From positions 3,720,001 through 3,784,000 of the forward strand of contig NZ_CP068083.1 in the NCBI RefSeq assembly GCF_016725325.1: 64,000 bases of DNA, read 5' to 3'. Of this stretch, positions 8,465 to 17,292 are shown in pieces (positions within the stretch are counted from its first letter, which is position 1; each line of letters starts with the position of its first letter). The notes below the pieces were generated by a model. The model made no database searches. It saw only the letters and a program-made list of their open reading frames with translations, and was not told where the DNA came from. Position numbers and translations under genes: made by a program. The stretch comes from Sphingobacterium spiritivorum. GTDB lineage: Bacteria > Bacteroidota > Bacteroidia > Sphingobacteriales > Sphingobacteriaceae.

Positions 8465-9007
8465 TTATTGATGTCTACGGTAAATTGATTCTGTTTCACT
8501 TTTTCGCTCTAATTTATTCTTCTCAGTTGCTGTTTTGATAACAGCAGTAAAATCGTTGTTAGTCCAGTTTTTCCCGGAGTAAGCGCTACAATGAGCTGCT
8601 ATTTGAGCTACTGTATGCCAGTCGTTAAAAAATGGATCTTGTTTTTCTTCCAACAATATAAATATGGTTGAGGTTTGCGTAAGTTCTTTGGGTCTTTGAA
8701 CTACCTGTTTTTCTACCATCAATTCTTCTATAGGTTGTTCCGGATAAAATGTAAACAGTGAAAATTCTTCGATTATCCCCATTTCATGTGCGGTCTTTGT
8801 AAACAATTGCGCTATCTTATTTAAGTGTTTGTCTGTATATTTTTCAGTTCGAAAATTGTTTTCAATTATCCCTAAGGTGTTGCTGTCTGATCCAGGGCTG
8901 ATTTCCGAACTTACTTCCCTTTGTGTAAGTCCAAGTGTCAATCTCCACGATCTGACCATATTGATTGTAAAAAGAGCAACTGAAGAGATATATACCGGTT
9001 TTTTCAT
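8465..9007 (-). CDS. HTH (XRE-like) protein with a second C-terminal helical domain
   Basis: This 180-residue protein starts with a helix-turn-helix segment resembling XRE/Cro: NMVRSWRLTLGLTQREVSSEI, followed by TLGIIENNFRTEKYTDKHLNKIAQLF (residues about 17 to 69). This fits repressor-type DNA binding. The C-terminal part (DWHTVAQIAAHC, WTNNDFTAVIKTATEKNKLERKSE) could be a second winged or helical domain. It is the first gene of a two-gene minus-strand unit with the transglutaminase-like gene. The region in front of it is gene-free for about 700 bp up to susC, so it could regulate itself or susC. The HTH call is good; the target is unknown. Confidence 0.6.
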   Translation of the reverse strand: MKKPVYISSVALFTINMVRSWRLTLGLTQREVSSEISPGSDSNTLGIIENNFRTEKYTDKHLNKIAQLFTKTAHEMGIIEEFSLFTFYPEQPIEELMVEKQVVQRPKELTQTSTIFILLEEKQDPFFNDWHTVAQIAAHCSAYSGKNWTNNDFTAVIKTATEKNKLERKSETESIYRRHQ

Positions 9008-9722
9008 TTACCGAAAATCACTCGTTGTTTATTAATATTTTGGATGTAAATAAATTTGTATTTTATTAAAATATTGTCTATCATTGTTTTGTAGATTTAT
9101 TTTTTATTTAATCACGCTAATATTGTTTATCTAAGGCAATTTTATAAACTGCTTTATTTCTTTAGAAAGTCTGCTTTCTGTTTTTATTAATCTTTTTTAT
9201 CACTCTATATTATTTCCATAGTTATGAGAAATCAATTAAAACAGCTTTACAGGAAAATTATTAAGCATCCGGAATAATACAAGTGTTGACTTTATTTTTT
9301 ACTGACTAAAATCCGGGACATTGGAGATGTTTTATTGCCTAATGTATTCTTATTACTCTTAACAAGGGAAACAGGACCGGTAAAGTTTAGGCCAATTATT
9401 TTAATCCGATGAAAATTTGGAGTATGCGACTTTATACAAAAAAGATTGCACGGATCCCTTTTGCCTGTTCCCGAGGTTTGCATTGATTTTAAAATTCATT
9501 GGTCAAAAAGTTCAGTTATTCAATTTTAGGGTATGTCTTTCCGGGAAGATAATCCGGTTAGATTTTAATGATCAGATTTTCGAATTATTAACAATGTAAA
9601 AATATGAAATATCCGAGTAGTACATAAATCTTTACAGCGATAACAGAGGGTATAAATTATAGAACAAACTTGTTTTGCTTGATTCGGATATTTCATGTGG
9701 TCACTCCATAATTAAATTACAT
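9008..9722. other. Gene-free 715-bp region between the HTH gene and susC
   Basis: The region is AT-rich. Short open frames here (for example 9292-9483 on minus and 9417-9599 on plus) have no recognisable motif and overlap each other, so I do not call them. I see no exact TAnnTTTG promoter. The only clear structure is the inverted repeat at 9602-9698 next to susC. Confidence 0.5.
9602..9698 (+). repeat. Long-spaced inverted repeat in the susC leader
   Basis: ATGAAATATCCGA at 9604-9616 is perfectly complementary to TCGGATATTTCAT at 9684-9696. Wobble or Watson-Crick pairs extend it to 9602-9618 with 9682-9698. The spacer is 67 bp between the perfect arms, and the second arm ends 26 bp before the susC start codon. 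As RNA it would be a long stem in the 5' leader. As DNA it has the form of inverted repeats flanking an invertible promoter. I cannot decide between these from one sequence. Confidence 0.6.
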
Positions 9723-12674
9723 ATGAAACAAAAGTTATTCAATCTTTTAGTCTGTATCGTTTTTTTTAATTCACTTGCATTTGGACAGGAAAAAAACGTC
9801 ACAGGCCGGGTCACATCATCTAAAGATGAAAATCTTCCTGATGTCACAGTAGCCGTATCGGGTACATCGAGAGGAGCACGAACAAATGGTAGCGGAATAT
9901 ATAGTATTCAGGTTTCACCGGGTGAGACTTTAATTTTTAAGTATATAGGGTTTTCAGATAAATATATTGTTGTTGGTTCTTCGGATATCTACAACGTTAC
10001 TTTGGTGCCATCTGAATCCGTTTTAGATGAGGTTGTAGTAGTTGGATATGGAGCCGGCAGGAGCCGTTCATCTGTTGTCGGATCTTATGTTCAGGTGACA
10101 ACTAACGATATAAAGGGTAAACCGTCTGCTAATGCATTGGAAACCCTACAGGGAAAAGTTCCCGGTTTGCAAGTCTTTACATCTTCGGGAGAACCTTCCG
10201 TAACACAATCTGTACGATTACAGGGTGTGGGATCTTTGGGGGCAAGTTCAACACCACTCTATGTATTAGACGGAATTCCGATAAATACAGGTTCTATAGT
10301 CTCGATGAATCCGGAAGATTTTGAAAGTATAACAGTGCTGAAAGATGCTTCTGCAACTTCTATCTATGGATCACGGGCTGCTAACGGTGTTATTTATTTT
10401 ACCAGTAAGAAGGGAAAAGCTGCTGACCGGGCTACGGTAACAGCAAGAGCTCAATACGGCTGGACGGATCTCGCATCGCGTAAAATGCAGAATACATTAA
10501 TGACGTCTTCAGAGTTGCAGGAATTTTGGTTAGAAACTAAATACAAAACGCAGCAAGAGATCGATGAAATCAGGAAAAACTGGCCGAATGATTTTAAATG
10601 GGATACTTATTATTTTCAGAAAAATGTACCCCTAAAACAGATGGACCTGAATATTTCCGGAGGATCCGCCAGGACACAATACTATATTTCGGCAGGATAT
10701 ATGGATGCGAAAGGAGTCATGTACCGATCTGGCTTTGACAGAATCACGCTCAGAAGCAATGTGACATCTCATATCAATGACTGGATACAACTTGGTGCTA
10801 ATCTAGCTGGTGGGTATGACCGTAGAGAAACCAATGGATGGACATTAAATAGTACGAACGGAGGTCTGGCTCTTTTAGCTTTACCCTGGTACACACCTTA
10901 CGATAAGAATGGTAAGGAATATTATGAAGAACAGATCCCTGGTTGGGGAAGATATTCACCAAAATATCTGGCAGATAAAAATCCGAGTAGAGGACGTAAT
11001 CAACAATTCAATCCGAATGTGTTCGTTCAGGCTATACCGATCAAGAATCTGATACTACGTTCTCAGGCTGGTATAGATTACTTTAATTACAGAGGTTCAT
11101 CCAGACGAATGCCATCTTATGCAGCTTCACCCCGACAAGGTACAGGTAATGAAAGCTGGACACAAGGAGTAGCGCGTACGCTGACCAATACAATAGAATA
11201 TAAGCTGGTTTTAAAAGATAAACACAAACTGGGTATCCTGGGAGGGCATGAATTCTCGGATTATGATGAGCAGAATTTTTCTGCATCCGTTGAGGGATTG
11301 ACAGATGATGCCTTAATACTGTTATCTGCGGGGTCAAAAAACAAGAATGTTGGACAGACTAAAACACAATATGCTTATAACTCATATTTTGGAAGGTTGA
11401 GTTATGGATATAATGATACCTATTATATCGATGGTACACTCCGGCAGGATGAATCTTCCCGGTTTGGCCGGGAGAATAGGAAAGCTACTTTCTGGTCAGT
11501 CGGAGGTATGTGGAATATGAAAAAAGAAAAATTCTTATCAGATGTTGACTGGATTAATACATTACAGATTAGAGCAAGTGCAGGAACTTCTGGAAATTCT
11601 GCGATAGGTAACTATAATTCCCTTAACACTGTTTCTGCAAATATCTATGACGGACAGACTTCGTGGGGAATAGCTCAACCTGGTAATCCTAATCTGGCCT
11701 GGGAAGAACAGATCAAAACCAATTTTGGTTTCGGAGTACGGCTATTTGACAGGCTAAATCTGGACATAGAATTTTTTAACAGAGTGACTAAAAATATGCT
11801 GGTTGATGTACCATATCCATATACTTCTGGATTTTCTGCTATTACTGAAAACGTAGGTTCGCTCAGAAACAGAGGGATGGATATCAGTTTTAGTGTAGAT
11901 ATTGTCAGATCTTCCGATTATTATTTTAGTCCCTATGTCAATCTGGGGCTAGTACAACAGAAAGTAACGGAATTATTTCAGGGGAAAAATTATTGGATTA
12001 TCCCTAATACAGGGGTGAGCTGGGCTGTCGGGAAGCCTATCGAGTTTTTCTATCCGATTCAGTCTGGTGTAAATCCTCAAACTGGTCTGATGGAATGGTT
12101 TATGCCGGGAGATGATATTTCTCAGACAACAAAAGATCCCGGCCGGATTACTTCTGTGTTTAGCTCCTCTGCTTTGCAGCAGAGTACGGGTATAAAAAGA
12201 TATCCGCCGTTTAATGGAGGTTTTGGTTTTCAATCCGGCTATAAAGGTATTTATCTGAATGCAGATTTAATTTTTTCATCCGGAAAATACCTGATTAACA
12301 ACGATCGGTATTTCTTTGAGAATGCTTCAAATTTTGCAGGCTTCAATCAATCCCGTAACGTTCGCGATTACTGGAAAGCTCCAGGCGATCAGACCCGGTT
12401 TCCAAAATATGGACAGGTGAATCAATTTGATTCCGGACTCATAGAAAATGCTTCTTTTATAAGACTCAAGGGGCTGACAATTGGGTATAATCTGCCCAAG
12501 TCACTATTTCAGAATATGAAATTTTTCAAAGGAACAAGGGTCTATTATACAGGAAGAAATTTACTGCTCTTTACAAAATATCAAGGGCCGGATCCTGAAA
12601 TTGATACCAATGTCACATATGGAGCAAACCCCAATACGAAGCAGTCAGTTTTGGGAATTGAATTACAATTTTAA
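9723..12674 (+). CDS. susC: SusC/RagA-type TonB-linked outer membrane protein
   Basis: This outer-membrane importer of about 983 residues is energised by TonB. In order: signal peptide (MKQKLFNLLVCIVFFNSLAFGQ), a carboxypeptidase-regulatory-like domain (residues about 25-95), a TonB-box-like/plug start at DEVVVVGYG near residue 102, a plug domain with LYVLDGIPI and LKDASATSIYGSRAANGVI, and a long beta-barrel ending in an aromatic residue (VLGIELQF). The upstream in-frame ATG at 9675 would precede the signal peptide, so I start at 9723. There is no STN domain, so it is not of the sigma/anti-sigma transducer type. susD follows after 11 bp. No glycosidase or peptidase is adjacent, so the substrate is unknown. 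Confidence 0.93.
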   Translation: MKQKLFNLLVCIVFFNSLAFGQEKNVTGRVTSSKDENLPDVTVAVSGTSRGARTNGSGIYSIQVSPGETLIFKYIGFSDKYIVVGSSDIYNVTLVPSESVLDEVVVVGYGAGRSRSSVVGSYVQVTTNDIKGKPSANALETLQGKVPGLQVFTSSGEPSVTQSVRLQGVGSLGASSTPLYVLDGIPINTGSIVSMNPEDFESITVLKDASATSIYGSRAANGVIYFTSKKGKAADRATVTARAQYGWTDLASRKMQNTLMTSSELQEFWLETKYKTQQEIDEIRKNWPNDFKWDTYYFQKNVPLKQMDLNISGGSARTQYYISAGYMDAKGVMYRSGFDRITLRSNVTSHINDWIQLGANLAGGYDRRETNGWTLNSTNGGLALLALPWYTPYDKNGKEYYEEQIPGWGRYSPKYLADKNPSRGRNQQFNPNVFVQAIPIKNLILRSQAGIDYFNYRGSSRRMPSYAASPRQGTGNESWTQGVARTLTNTIEYKLVLKDKHKLGILGGHEFSDYDEQNFSASVEGLTDDALILLSAGSKNKNVGQTKTQYAYNSYFGRLSYGYNDTYYIDGTLRQDESSRFGRENRKATFWSVGGMWNMKKEKFLSDVDWINTLQIRASAGTSGNSAIGNYNSLNTVSANIYDGQTSWGIAQPGNPNLAWEEQIKTNFGFGVRLFDRLNLDIEFFNRVTKNMLVDVPYPYTSGFSAITENVGSLRNRGMDISFSVDIVRSSDYYFSPYVNLGLVQQKVTELFQGKNYWIIPNTGVSWAVGKPIEFFYPIQSGVNPQTGLMEWFMPGDDISQTTKDPGRITSVFSSSALQQSTGIKRYPPFNGGFGFQSGYKGIYLNADLIFSSGKYLINNDRYFFENASNFAGFNQSRNVRDYWKAPGDQTRFPKYGQVNQFDSGLIENASFIRLKGLTIGYNLPKSLFQNMKFFKGTRVYYTGRNLLLFTKYQGPDPEIDTNVTYGANPNTKQSVLGIELQF

Positions 12675-12685
12675 TAAATAAGAAA

Positions 12686-14173
12686 ATGAAACAAATGATA
12701 AAGCTCAAATCTATTATTACATATCTGACTATTACGTTTGGTTTGATTTCATGTAATGTGGAGAGATTACCTGAAGATCAAATAGATCTATCCCGCGCAT
12801 TTGAATCAGTAACCGATGCCGGAAACTGGGATAATCTATTTTACCGTCAATTGAGGGGTAACGTGTATGGTGTATATAGTTTTACTACTGAAGTACAAGC
12901 TGATATGTTGAACGCAACAGCTGGCTACGGTAACCGTAACGGAGCTCCACACAGATGGACCGACTTTCTTTCCGGAGACGGTAATATAAGTACTATATAT
13001 AGTAATTATTATTCAGCTATAAATAATATTAATATTGCCATCAGGGGATTCAAAAAAATCAGTCCTGCTAATGAGGCAGAACAGAAAAGTCTTAATCAGT
13101 ATACAGGAGATGCACATCTTGCACGGGCATATTACTATCTTAATCTTGTCTTGCGATTTTCGAAGGCTTACGATCCATCAACTTCAAAGGCAGATCTGGG
13201 TGTTGCACTGATATTAGAACCTGATGTAAATTTAAAGCCTAAAAGATCTACTGTAAGTGAGATATATACACAGATATTATCGGATATAGGTATAGCAAAA
13301 ACAAATCTTCAGAATGTACAGGGGACTAAGGGAGCGACCAGATTTACAATTGATGCCGTATGGGCATTAGAGGCCAGAGTGAAGCTGTATATGCAAGATT
13401 GGGAAGGAGCTAAGGCAGCTGCAGAAGAACTCATAAAAGGCGGAAAGTATACGCTTTATAATTCAGCTGAAGGTGTTTTGAAAATGTGGTCAGAAGATAC
13501 TAAAGATGAAATTATCTTTGAACCTGCTGTAAGGTCTCCTGACGAAAGGCCAAATACAATGAGTATATTCTATGGTTATAATACCGGAGGAAGAAATTAC
13601 AGACCTGATTTCCTGCCTTCACAATGGGTTATTGATAAATTTAGTAATACGGACTACCGTAAGGCAGCTTATTTTAAAGTAGTACCTATATTTATTCAGG
13701 GAAGTAGATATGAAGGGTTTCGGATTGTAAACAAGTGGCCAGGGAACCGTTCTTTAATGACTGATCTTAATACCAATTATAACTCACAGAAAGTTTTCAG
13801 AATAGCAGAATACTACCTGATCTCAGCAGAAGCATCCTATATGATTGATCAGCAGGAAGATGCCATGAAGCGCACAAATGAGCTGCGTAAAGCAAGGGGG
13901 CTGACTCCAATAAACCTTACGGGTCAAATGCTGTTAAATGAAATCAAAGATGAACGTTTTCGGGAATTAGCTTTTGAAGGTTTTAGATTAGACGATTTAA
14001 AAAGATGGAAAGAAGGGTTTGAAAGGAAAAATCCACAATCTATGGATATGATTATGAAAGGAGTTGATTTTGAAAGTAAGCGTGTGACTGCAGGTGATAA
14101 TAAATTTGTTTGGGGTATTCCGGAGAGAGATGTTACCGTCAATCTCAATCTGACTCAAAATCCCGGCTGGTAA
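12686..14173 (+). CDS. susD: SusD/RagB-type surface nutrient-binding lipoprotein
   Basis: This 495-residue lipoprotein has a signal peptide ending in LISC (C23), then the SusD fold: an N-terminal tetratricopeptide-like helical part (YYSAINNINIAIRGF, GDAHLARAYYYLNLVLRF, WALEARVKLYMQDW) and a C-terminal segment with RIAEYYLISAEA, RTNELRKARGL and IKDERFRELAFEGFRLDDLKRW, all typical of the family. It forms the lid over the SusC barrel and captures ligand at the cell surface. It is co-transcribed with susC (11-bp gap) and followed by a hairpin terminator. Ligand specificity cannot be inferred. Confidence 0.93.
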   Translation: MKQMIKLKSIITYLTITFGLISCNVERLPEDQIDLSRAFESVTDAGNWDNLFYRQLRGNVYGVYSFTTEVQADMLNATAGYGNRNGAPHRWTDFLSGDGNISTIYSNYYSAINNINIAIRGFKKISPANEAEQKSLNQYTGDAHLARAYYYLNLVLRFSKAYDPSTSKADLGVALILEPDVNLKPKRSTVSEIYTQILSDIGIAKTNLQNVQGTKGATRFTIDAVWALEARVKLYMQDWEGAKAAAEELIKGGKYTLYNSAEGVLKMWSEDTKDEIIFEPAVRSPDERPNTMSIFYGYNTGGRNYRPDFLPSQWVIDKFSNTDYRKAAYFKVVPIFIQGSRYEGFRIVNKWPGNRSLMTDLNTNYNSQKVFRIAEYYLISAEASYMIDQQEDAMKRTNELRKARGLTPINLTGQMLLNEIKDERFRELAFEGFRLDDLKRWKEGFERKNPQSMDMIMKGVDFESKRVTAGDNKFVWGIPERDVTVNLNLTQNPGW

Positions 14174-14213
14174 AGCATCAGATTTATAGTCTTGACTTTT
14201 CAGAGAACAGTAT

Positions 14214-14262
14214 CAATCTGCCTGAGACCGCTGTAAAAATGATGGCTCAGGCAGATTGTTTA
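14214..14262 (+). terminator. Probable terminator of the susCD operon
   Basis: A perfect 13-bp stem (CAATCTGCCTGAG with CTCAGGCAGATTG) has a 19-nt loop and is followed by a short T-rich stretch. It lies 40 bp after the susD stop. Confidence 0.7.
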
Positions 14263-14391
14263 TTAGACTGTGTAAGAGTATTTAGATAAATAACACACGA
14301 TCAAACTAACTGTAGCATACGCTAAGCTGCATTAAGGATCTTTTGCTTTGCTCAATGTTAGTATGAAATACAGATTCAGTCGCTATACTCT

Positions 14392-14655
14392 TTAATTTAT
14401 AGGTATAAGGACATTATCCTCCAACCGTAGTGCTGAAATAGTGATAGAAGTAAATCCATCTTCTTTAGAAACTATTCTGGAAAGATCCAATCCCCTTAAC
14501 GAAAATGCGTGTAATAATGCCGTACGGAAAGCTCCGCTGGAACCCGGCCGGCCATGTGCCTGTATATCCTGATTGTTGACTTCTATTAATTCCTGTACGC
14601 TGTACTTTTGAAAGATTTCCAAAAAATCCTGATAAAGTTGAATCGGTGTTGACAT
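14392..14655 (-). CDS. Small hypothetical protein, 87 residues
   Basis: I do not recognise this 87-residue protein. It has no signal peptide or membrane segment. The N-terminal third is likely helical (IQLYQDFLEIFQKY, VQELIEVNN), then a Gly/Arg/Pro turn (HGRPGSSGAFRTALLHAF), then a mixed strand region ending in ALRLEDNVLIPIN. The composition is normal for a protein and the frame is open throughout. On its own strand it is preceded by the 120-bp element at 14690-14809, which could lie in its leader. Its neighbours, susCD and otsAB, give no functional hint. Confidence 0.5.
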   Translation of the reverse strand: MSTPIQLYQDFLEIFQKYSVQELIEVNNQDIQAHGRPGSSGAFRTALLHAFSLRGLDLSRIVSKEDGFTSITISALRLEDNVLIPIN

Positions 14656-14689
14656 ACCATTTAAAATTAAAAACGTTTAACCATAAATC

Positions 14690-14809
14690 GTATTCAGAAC
14701 CTGGGCTTAAAATAAGTCGTGACTGACGTTTATTTTGGCGGACACCCGTATTATTTTACCACCGTGGTGACTCCACTCGGTTGGTATTGTTTCGAACAAT
14801 TCTGAATAC
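14690..14809. repeat. 120-bp element bounded by a 10-bp inverted repeat; rest of the 447-bp gap is featureless
   Basis: GTATTCAGAA at 14690-14699 is the exact reverse complement of TTCTGAATAC at 14800-14809. Inside are further foldable pieces: an AAAATAA/TTATTTT pair, CACCGTGGTG, and ATTGTTTCGAACAAT. It is clearly more GC-rich than its flanks. The minus strand also has a short stop-bounded frame (including VEYSELFETIPTEWSHHGG) without an ATG. It may be a structured RNA, a miniature transposable element or a gene remnant. The rest of 14656-15102 is AT-rich with nothing further that I can support. Confidence 0.45.
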
Positions 14810-15102
14810 TCTACCAAAATTATAGACTTTATTTTAGTAATCCAAATTTTTATTCATAAATATTTTTCAGACTTGTCGGGGAAACTGATTTTTTAATTCT
14901 TTTTCAGTAAAACAAGATACTGAACAGGAGTAGCTTATAATGAATCAATCCAATAGAAAAAAGGCCTTTTTGATATTAAAAATCAATTATTCTAAACAAA
15001 AATGAGGTTTTGTTGTTTACTGTATATCTGGCATACGCCTAAACTTCTCACCTATGTATCTGCTCAAAATCGTATTTGAGCTTCAAAAAAATAAAAAATA
15101 AA

Positions 15103-17289
15103 ATGAGTAAAACTATCATAGTTTCTAACAGACTTCCTATAAAAATAGAACGTACCGATCAAGGACTTAATTTCATGCCCAGCGAAGGAGGATTGGCCAC
15201 GGGTTTAGGGTCTATCTACAATACTGGTGGAAATATCTGGATAGGATGGCCGGGTATCGTTCCTGAAAATGAAACAGAAGAAGAGGAGATCAGGGAAAAG
15301 TTACGGACACTGAATCTTGTACCTGTATTTCTTGATCAGGAGGAGCTGGAAGGTTTTTATGAAGGTTTTTCAAATGAGGTTTTATGGCCAATTTGTCATT
15401 ATCGCCCGAGTTACGCAGTATATGATGAAGCGAATTGGCAAACTTATCTGAATGTAAATGTTAAATTTTCAAATATTATCAAAAGCTATATTCAGGAGAA
15501 TGATGAAGTCTGGATTCATGATTATCAGCTTATGTTGCTCCCAAGTCAGATAAGAGCTTTTAAGAATGAGATTTCCATTGCTTACTTTCAACATATTCCT
15601 TTTCCTTCCCATGAGCTTTTCCGTTTGATTCCCTGGCGAAATGAACTGCTGAATGGTTTACTGGGAGCGGATCTGATCGGATTTCATACGTTTAATGATT
15701 CGCAGTATTTTATTGATGCCTGTTCGCACATTCTGGGAACTAAAAATAAGGACAACAGTTTGCAACACGGCGGCAGGACAGTGTTTGTAGAAGCTTATCC
15801 TATGGGTATAGATAACAGTAAGTTTGAAAAACTGGCCAGGGAAAATAGTATCCGGGAACGGGCCGAGACAATCAGAGATAATTTCAGACACCGCAAAATT
15901 ATTCTGTCCGTAGATCGTCTGGATTACAGTAAGGGTATATTGGAACGTATTCACGCTTTTGAAAATCTGCTTAAGGAATATCCGGCTTATATGAAAGAGG
16001 TTGTCTACTATATGCTTGTCGTTCCATCCAGAGATCAGGTGCCACAGTATAAGATGCTGAAGGATGAAGTGGACCGTTCTGTAGGTAGAGTGAATGCGAT
16101 GTATGGTACAGAAGACTGGATACCAATTGCATACTTTTACAATTCCTATCCGATGGAAGAGTTATCCGCATTGTATGTTTCAGCAGATGTATGTCTGGTA
16201 ACTCCTATACGGGATGGTATGAATCTGGTCTGTAAGGAATATATTGCCAGTCATCCGGAGCAACATGGGGTATTGGTATTAAGTGAGATGGCAGGTGCCG
16301 CGCGGGAGCTGCCGGATGCGCTGATTGTGAATCCGAATGATGCCTATGGTGTCGCTCAAAGCCTGATGCAGGCATTGGAAATGACCAAAGAAGAACAGTC
16401 TGAGCGGATGGAATCTATGCTGGAAAATGTACGTAAGTTTAATATTCATCATTGGGTAAATCAGTTTCTGGAGAGACTCCGTGAGATTAAAGATTTGCAG
16501 GTTAAGGAATTGTCCCGAAAAGTAGGTGACAAAATCAAAGAACAGATGTGTGAAAATTACCGAAGTGCAGATAAACGTCTTATTTTATTAGACTATGACG
16601 GTACGCTGGTCGGATTTAATAAAGAGGCTGAAAAGGCAACCCCAACAAGCGAACTATATCAGATTCTCGAACAAATCAGTGAAGATCCGAAAAATCTGGT
16701 CGTTATTATCAGTGGCCGTAAACATCAGACTCTGCAAAAATGGTTTCTGGACAGGGATATGATTCTGGTGGGCGAACATGGGGCCTGGTCTAATTATCCG
16801 GACGGGGAATGGAAAGCTAAAAAAGGCTTGTCTACTGTTTGGAAGGATATTATAAAAACAACAATGGTGAAGTATGCCGATCGTACACCCGGTGCATTTG
16901 TAGAGGAGAAGAATTATTCTTTAGCCTGGCATTACCGTAAGGTGCAGAAAGGACTTGGAAGGCTACGGGCTCAGGAGTTGATGGACAGGCTGCGGTATAT
17001 TGTCCCTAACTATGGCGTGCAGTTATTGGATGGGGATGATGTGATAGAAGTGAAAAATTCGGAGGTCAATAAGGGACGTGCTGCACTGGAAATCTATAAG
17101 GATTTTGAGCCCGGATTTGTTCTGGCCATTGGTGATGATATGACCGATGAAGATATGTTTTATGCGCTTCCGGAAGAGACATTTACGATTAAGGTAGGCA
17201 ATAAAGCTTCAGCCGCACGTTATTATATAGAGGGACAACCGGAGGTATTACCCTTACTGAATGATATCATGAACTGCAAAAATAGATAA
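15103..17289 (+). CDS. otsAB: Fused trehalose-6-phosphate synthase / trehalose-6-phosphate phosphatase
   Basis: This 728-residue bifunctional enzyme makes trehalose from UDP-glucose and glucose-6-phosphate. The N-terminal GT20 domain (residues 1 to about 475) has SNRLPIKIE, EVWIHDYQLMLLP, IPFPSHELFRLIPWR, GADLIGFHTF, SVDRLDYSKGI and DGMNLVCKEYIA. The C-terminal HAD phosphatase domain has LLDYDGTLVGF (nucleophile near D496), VVIISGRK, LVGEHGAW and AIGDDMTDEDMF. Both sets of motifs look intact. I start at the ATG at 15103; the in-frame TTG at 15076 adds nine Lys-rich residues that no homologue would need. GH15 follows 3 bp later. Trehalose here is probably a stress or osmotic solute. Confidence 0.95.
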   Translation: MSKTIIVSNRLPIKIERTDQGLNFMPSEGGLATGLGSIYNTGGNIWIGWPGIVPENETEEEEIREKLRTLNLVPVFLDQEELEGFYEGFSNEVLWPICHYRPSYAVYDEANWQTYLNVNVKFSNIIKSYIQENDEVWIHDYQLMLLPSQIRAFKNEISIAYFQHIPFPSHELFRLIPWRNELLNGLLGADLIGFHTFNDSQYFIDACSHILGTKNKDNSLQHGGRTVFVEAYPMGIDNSKFEKLARENSIRERAETIRDNFRHRKIILSVDRLDYSKGILERIHAFENLLKEYPAYMKEVVYYMLVVPSRDQVPQYKMLKDEVDRSVGRVNAMYGTEDWIPIAYFYNSYPMEELSALYVSADVCLVTPIRDGMNLVCKEYIASHPEQHGVLVLSEMAGAARELPDALIVNPNDAYGVAQSLMQALEMTKEEQSERMESMLENVRKFNIHHWVNQFLERLREIKDLQVKELSRKVGDKIKEQMCENYRSADKRLILLDYDGTLVGFNKEAEKATPTSELYQILEQISEDPKNLVVIISGRKHQTLQKWFLDRDMILVGEHGAWSNYPDGEWKAKKGLSTVWKDIIKTTMVKYADRTPGAFVEEKNYSLAWHYRKVQKGLGRLRAQELMDRLRYIVPNYGVQLLDGDDVIEVKNSEVNKGRAALEIYKDFEPGFVLAIGDDMTDEDMFYALPEETFTIKVGNKASAARYYIEGQPEVLPLLNDIMNCKNR

Positions 17290-17292
17290 AGA

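Noticed and set aside
9292-9599. Overlapping short open frames on both strands before susC
   Set aside because: They have no recognisable motif and overlap each other, and their composition matches the surrounding non-coding DNA.
9723-14173. Complete polysaccharide utilisation locus
   Set aside because: No glycosidase, polysaccharide lyase, peptidase or SusE/F-like gene adjoins the SusC/SusD pair. The GH20-GH29 operon is 24 kb away.
14940-15005. 21-codon ATG frame upstream of otsAB, preceded by an AGGAG-like sequence
   Set aside because: It is short, Lys/Asn-rich in AT-rich DNA and without any supporting context. Bacteroidota genes do not rely on such ribosome sites.
15076-15102. TTG start for OtsAB
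   Set aside because: It adds nine Lys-rich residues, and an ATG directly before the conserved SNRLP region is available.
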